A stretch of DNA of 18,068 bases from Nitrospira sp. UBA5699 (GTDB lineage: Bacteria; Nitrospirota; Nitrospiria; Nitrospirales; Nitrospiraceae). The notes beneath the pieces are model-generated. The model was not told where the DNA came from and made no database searches. It worked only from the letters and a program-made list of their open reading frames with translations. Within the stretch, counting starts at the first letter, position 1; each line of letters opens with the position of its first letter. The translations under genes were made by a program, and so were the position numbers. Shown here one piece after another: positions 15,815 through 18,068 of the stretch. The stretch is taken from the NCBI GenBank assembly GCA_002420105.1, contig DIHJ01000097.1, forward strand, positions 1 through 18,068. The letters run 5' to 3'.

Positions 15815-17001
15815 CTCCGCCTTCTTGTAACTTCTTGCACGGCAAGCTGATCTGACGAAACCGGTCCACGGAACGCGAGCCCTGGTTGCGCGGGGGTTGC
15901 AGAATCCAACCGATCGACCGCTTGTTTGTTGCCACCTGGGATGAGCTGGCCGTACAGATCCACGGTGATCTGAATCGAGCTGTGGCCCATCTGATCCTTG
16001 ACGTACACCGGGCTTTCGCCGTTCTGAAGCAGCAAGGAGGCGAAGGTATGGCGGAGGTCATGGAAGCGCACCCGCCGCACGCCAGCGCCCTTCAGGAGGC
16101 TAAAGAAACGCAACCGGATCCAGTTTTGATGAAATGGCCGGCCATTGGCATCACAGAAGACCCACGGGGGCGAGGGCTTGCCGTCTGCCGCCGCGGCGAG
16201 TTGTCGATCGAGCTGGAGGGTCTCTAGGGTCGCCGTCAATTCACGGGACAGGTCCACACGACGAGATTCCCCGCTCTTCGGCGTCGTGAGTCGGCCATGT
16301 GTGAAATTGCGACGCACCTCCACGAAGCGGCCGGCGAAGTTCACGTCGTCCCATTGTAGCGCCAAGAGTTCACCTTGGCGGATCCCCGTTCGAGCAGCGC
16401 ACAGAAAGAGCGGATAGACGTTCGGCGCTGCCTGCTTCGCATGGGCAAGAAACAACGCCAATTCCTCACGGGTCAATGGATCGATCGATCGCCGCTTACT
16501 GATCTTTGGGAGAAACTTGCCGGGATTCAGGGCGGGATTGGCCGCGATCAAGTTGTCTTCCACCGCGTGGCTAAGGAGATTGCTGAGGGTGCGGACGATG
16601 TTCTGAACGGTCTTCGGAGCCAGGCCGCGCTGCAAACATGAGACGGCCAGCGCCTTCACCTTGTCCCGGGTGATGTGCTGGAGATCCAGCTGACCCAATG
16701 TGGGCAAGACGTCATGATCTAGGATTTTTCGGTAGTCGGCATGGGTGGTGTGTTTCCGGGTCTGTTCGATCCGCTCAAGGAAGGTATCGGCGTAGGCTTT
16801 GAGCGTTATGCTGGCAGGAGAGCGATCAAAGGCGGTCTGACCGAGAGCCAGTCGGGCCTGAATCTGCTGCGCAACCTGCTTCGCGGCTTTCTCCCCAGCT
16901 TTGCCGGTGCCAACCCGCCTGGCTTTCCGACTGCCCTGATGGTTGATGAAGATCCACCAGGCTCCCTTCCACTCTCGAATTTTGACGCCCATGGTACGCA
17001 T
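15757..17001 (-). CDS. int: Tyrosine-type site-specific integrase
   Basis: A 414-residue phage or island integrase. The N-terminal part (about 5-60) with KIREWKGAWWIFINHQGSRK is an arm-binding domain. SAM-like core binding follows (65-160). The catalytic domain contains Arg208 in AARTGIRQGELLAL, Lys242 in TPKSGESRRVDL, His314 and Arg317 in FHDLRHTFASLLL, His340 in MGHSSIQIT and the nucleophile Tyr350 in VDLYGQL, so it looks intact. The last 19 or so residues (GVDDGFRTRDLRIHNPAL) are antisense to tRNA-His and the TAA lies in its D-loop. The ATG at 17001 has GAAGGAG 13 bases upstream; the ATG at 16992 is an alternative. It sits 25 bases after the interrupted excisionase-like gene. Confidence 0.93.
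   Translation of the reverse strand: MRTMGVKIREWKGAWWIFINHQGSRKARRVGTGKAGEKAAKQVAQQIQARLALGQTAFDRSPASITLKAYADTFLERIEQTRKHTTHADYRKILDHDVLPTLGQLDLQHITRDKVKALAVSCLQRGLAPKTVQNIVRTLSNLLSHAVEDNLIAANPALNPGKFLPKISKRRSIDPLTREELALFLAHAKQAAPNVYPLFLCAARTGIRQGELLALQWDDVNFAGRFVEVRRNFTHGRLTTPKSGESRRVDLSRELTATLETLQLDRQLAAAADGKPSPPWVFCDANGRPFHQNWIRLRFFSLLKGAGVRRVRFHDLRHTFASLLLQNGESPVYVKDQMGHSSIQITVDLYGQLIPGGNKQAVDRLDSATPAQPGLAFRGPVSSDQLAVQEVTRRRSGVDDGFRTRDLRIHNPAL
15772..15814. other. Probable integration (att) site: 3' half of tRNA-His
   Basis: The integrase gene lies directly beside and partly inside the 3' half of tRNA-His and points toward it, the usual layout for elements that integrate into the anticodon-loop or T-arm region of a tRNA gene and restore it. 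The exact core cannot be delimited because the other end of the element is outside the window. The element would extend to the right. Confidence 0.5.
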
Positions 17002-17026
17002 AGAGTCTGTGCTTCTCCTTCAGTTG

Positions 17027-17278
17027 TCAAGCTACCCGCTTGGACGCCCGGACTTCTGAAAGGACCGATTCAACGATCGCATCCAGTCTGTTCGCTGGCA
17101 CTGCAACGCGGAAGGCTGAAAGCCACTGATCGAACTCTTCGTGTTTCACCAAGATCTTTCCCTCAATCCGGTAGTGCGGGAGAGGCCGCGTCCTATCCGT
17201 AAGACGATCCCTTAGCCATCGAACCGAGCAGGACTAGTAGGCTGACAACTCTTTCAGATCAAAATAGCCGGTTTGCAC
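17027..17278 (-). pseudogene. HTH excisionase-like gene interrupted by an amber codon
   Basis: Minus-strand frame of 84 codons from a GTG at 17278 to TGA at 17027. It reads MQTGYFDLKELSAY, then TAG at 17234-17236 (codon 15), then SCSVRWLRDRLTD, PLPHYRIEGKILVKHEEFDQ and a helical tail ending ASKRVA. Without the TAG this is a typical MerR/AlpA-like HTH_17 domain: YF..KEL, recognition helix SCSVRWLRDRL and wing HYRIEGKILV. Such small proteins next to integrases are often recombination directionality factors. The stop falls between the first helix and the recognition helix. It ends 25 bases before the integrase start on the same strand, with the integrase ribosome site in between. I read it as a recent nonsense mutation; suppression is less likely. 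The upstream start is uncertain. Confidence 0.68.
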
Positions 17279-17351
17279 AAGAGTCGTTCTCTTCAGTGAA
17301 CGATCGTCTCTCAGTGATGGGGACGTGAGCGCGCTCATCTTGCGGGTCGGG

Positions 17352-17483
17352 TCAGCTTTCTAAGTCTTCAAATCGGGCAAACCGATCCACGAATTTCAGG
17401 TGCCGGTCACCGATCGGACCGTTTCGATGCTTGCGAATGAGCACTTCGGCAACGCCCTTAGAGGGGGCTCCGGAAATTCGGAC
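17352..17483 (-). pseudogene. 3' fragment of a DnaB-type replicative helicase gene
   Basis: Minus-strand frame ending at TGA 17352. It encodes KGVAEVLIRKHRNGPIGD and then HLKFVDRFARFEDLES. KG(V/I)AE..I.K.RNGP.G followed by a short strand and RF is the extreme C-terminus of DnaB helicases. Upstream of it (about 17475-17505) the sequence changes to the left end of the IS3-family element, so the rest of the gene is missing or displaced beyond the insertion. The frame happens to stay open for some codons into the IS, so the exact junction is not visible. It belongs to the mobile element, not the core dnaB, because of its place between the HTH gene and the IS (inference). Confidence 0.65.
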
Positions 17484-17550
17484 AGTATGGTAAGTGGTAG
17501 CCTGGCTTCACCGACGCCACCGAGAGGTGGTGAACCAAAGGAGCGAGGCG

Positions 17551-17850
17551 ATGAAGAGAACGAGACGGAATCACGGAGCGACCTTTAAGGCCCAGGTGGC
17601 CTTAGCCGTAGTCAAAGGGGACAAGACGCTCGCCGAATTGGCCGAGCCATTCAGCGTCCACCCCACCCAGATCACCGAATGGAAACAGCAGCTCCTGGCC
17701 CGGGCGGCAGACGTGTTTGGCGGGATGAAGGCTCCGTCAGAGACGCCGGACCTCAAGACGCTGCACGCGAAGATTGGGCAACTGACGCTGGAGAATGATT
17801 TTTTAGAAGGCGCGCTCACCAAGGCGGGCTTGCTGAGCGCAAAGCGATGA
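17551..17850 (+). CDS. IS3-family transposase OrfA
   Basis: A 99-residue protein: MKRTRRNHGATFKAQVALAV, then GDKTLAELAEPFSVHPTQIT and EWKQQLL, a HTH_Tnp_1 (IS3/IS911) helix-turn-helix for end recognition. A C-terminal leucine-rich coiled-coil segment (LKTLHAKIGQLTLENDFLEG) mediates multimerisation. The ATG at 17551 is preceded by AAAGGAG at a good distance; the ORF extension to 17494 has no family similarity. The stop TGA overlaps the ATG of orfB (ATGA at 17847-17850), with orfB in the -1 frame. I do not see the A6G slippery run typical of programmed frameshifting, so coupled reinitiation seems likely here. Confidence 0.92.
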   Translation: MKRTRRNHGATFKAQVALAVVKGDKTLAELAEPFSVHPTQITEWKQQLLARAADVFGGMKAPSETPDLKTLHAKIGQLTLENDFLEGALTKAGLLSAKR

Positions 17851-18068
17851 TCGACCGAACCCACGCGTTACCTGTGGCACGACAATGCCAGCTGCTGCAA
17901 CTGGCCCGGTCCACGGCATACTACCAGCCCATGCCCGTGTCGTCGGAGACCCTTGCCCTGATGCGCCGGATGGACGAGCTGCATCTGCAGTATCCGTTTG
18001 CCGGAGCCCGCATGTTGCGCGATCTGTTACGGCAAGAAGGCCACGCCATTGGGCGGCGGCACGTGGCC
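17847..18068 (+). CDS. IS3-family transposase OrfB, N-terminal part (window edge)
   Basis: An open frame from ATG 17847 to the window end (74 codons). It begins MIDRTHALPVARQCQLLQLA, followed by STAYYQP, MRRMDELHLQYPFAGARML and GRRHVA. This is the N-terminal HTH_21-type segment of IS3 OrfB; the DDE catalytic core (rve domain) would lie beyond the window. Together with OrfA it catalyses transposition through a circular intermediate in this family. It is incomplete only because the window ends. Confidence 0.92.
   Translation, partial: MIDRTHALPVARQCQLLQLARSTAYYQPMPVSSETLALMRRMDELHLQYPFAGARMLRDLLRQEGHAIGRRHVA

Larger units (their letters stand above)
17488..18068 (+). mobile_element. IS3-family insertion sequence, left part
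   Basis: Contains orfA and the beginning of orfB of an IS3-family transposase on the plus strand. The left boundary is placed only approximately at a TGG near 17488, just after helicase-like coding sequence ceases; I cannot identify the terminal inverted repeat with certainty because the right end is outside the window. It appears to have inserted in or near the helicase gene. Confidence 0.7.

Noticed and set aside
15681..16061. 126-codon frame containing GFEPATSGSTIRRSNQLSY
   Set aside because: This is the well-known spurious translation antisense to a tRNA gene combined with an out-of-frame part of the integrase.

Overview
The window looks like a piece of a Nitrospira-type (Nitrospirota) chromosome. 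The backbone is GC-rich. It carries a diderm leuS-lptE-holA block and several secreted or regulatory proteins that I recognise only as Nitrospira-style conserved hypotheticals. The taxonomic call is inference from gene style and order, not from a marker gene. No rRNA, CRISPR array or riboswitch is visible.

Left edge (1 to about 1750, minus strand): an AT-richer accessory pair made of a DUF5131 (phage Gp37/Gp68) three-cysteine protein followed by its usual partner, TcmP. The two genes overlap by four bases. tcmP is broken by a one-base shift near position 205; its C-terminal part continues in another frame to the window edge.

Backbone, minus strand (1778-8747): reading in the transcribed direction there is der, a PAS-like protein, a secreted protein with a duplicated domain, an overlapping operon of ECF sigma factor, zinc-finger anti-sigma and cytochrome c, a large secreted conserved hypothetical, and aat (N-end rule transferase). 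Good candidate sigma70 promoters precede the sigma factor and the duplicated-domain gene.

Backbone, centre and right (8836-15814): a YrfG-like HAD nucleotidase (+) meets a SAM methyltransferase (-) tail to tail. Then come leuS-lptE-holA (+), overlapping the 3' end of rpsT (-), then pyrF (+) and tRNA-His (+). Together these serve translation, LPS export, replication clamp loading and pyrimidine synthesis.

Right edge (about 15757-18068): a mobile element integrated at tRNA-His. A tyrosine integrase reads back into the tRNA gene, so its stop codon lies inside the tRNA. Directly upstream of it is an HTH (excisionase-like) gene with an internal amber codon that simple ORF calling misses. Next is a 3' remnant of a DnaB-type helicase, and then an IS3-family insertion sequence that runs off the window. 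The element therefore looks decayed. The two most notable accessory observations are the broken tcmP/DUF5131 pair and the amber-interrupted gene beside an otherwise complete integrase.
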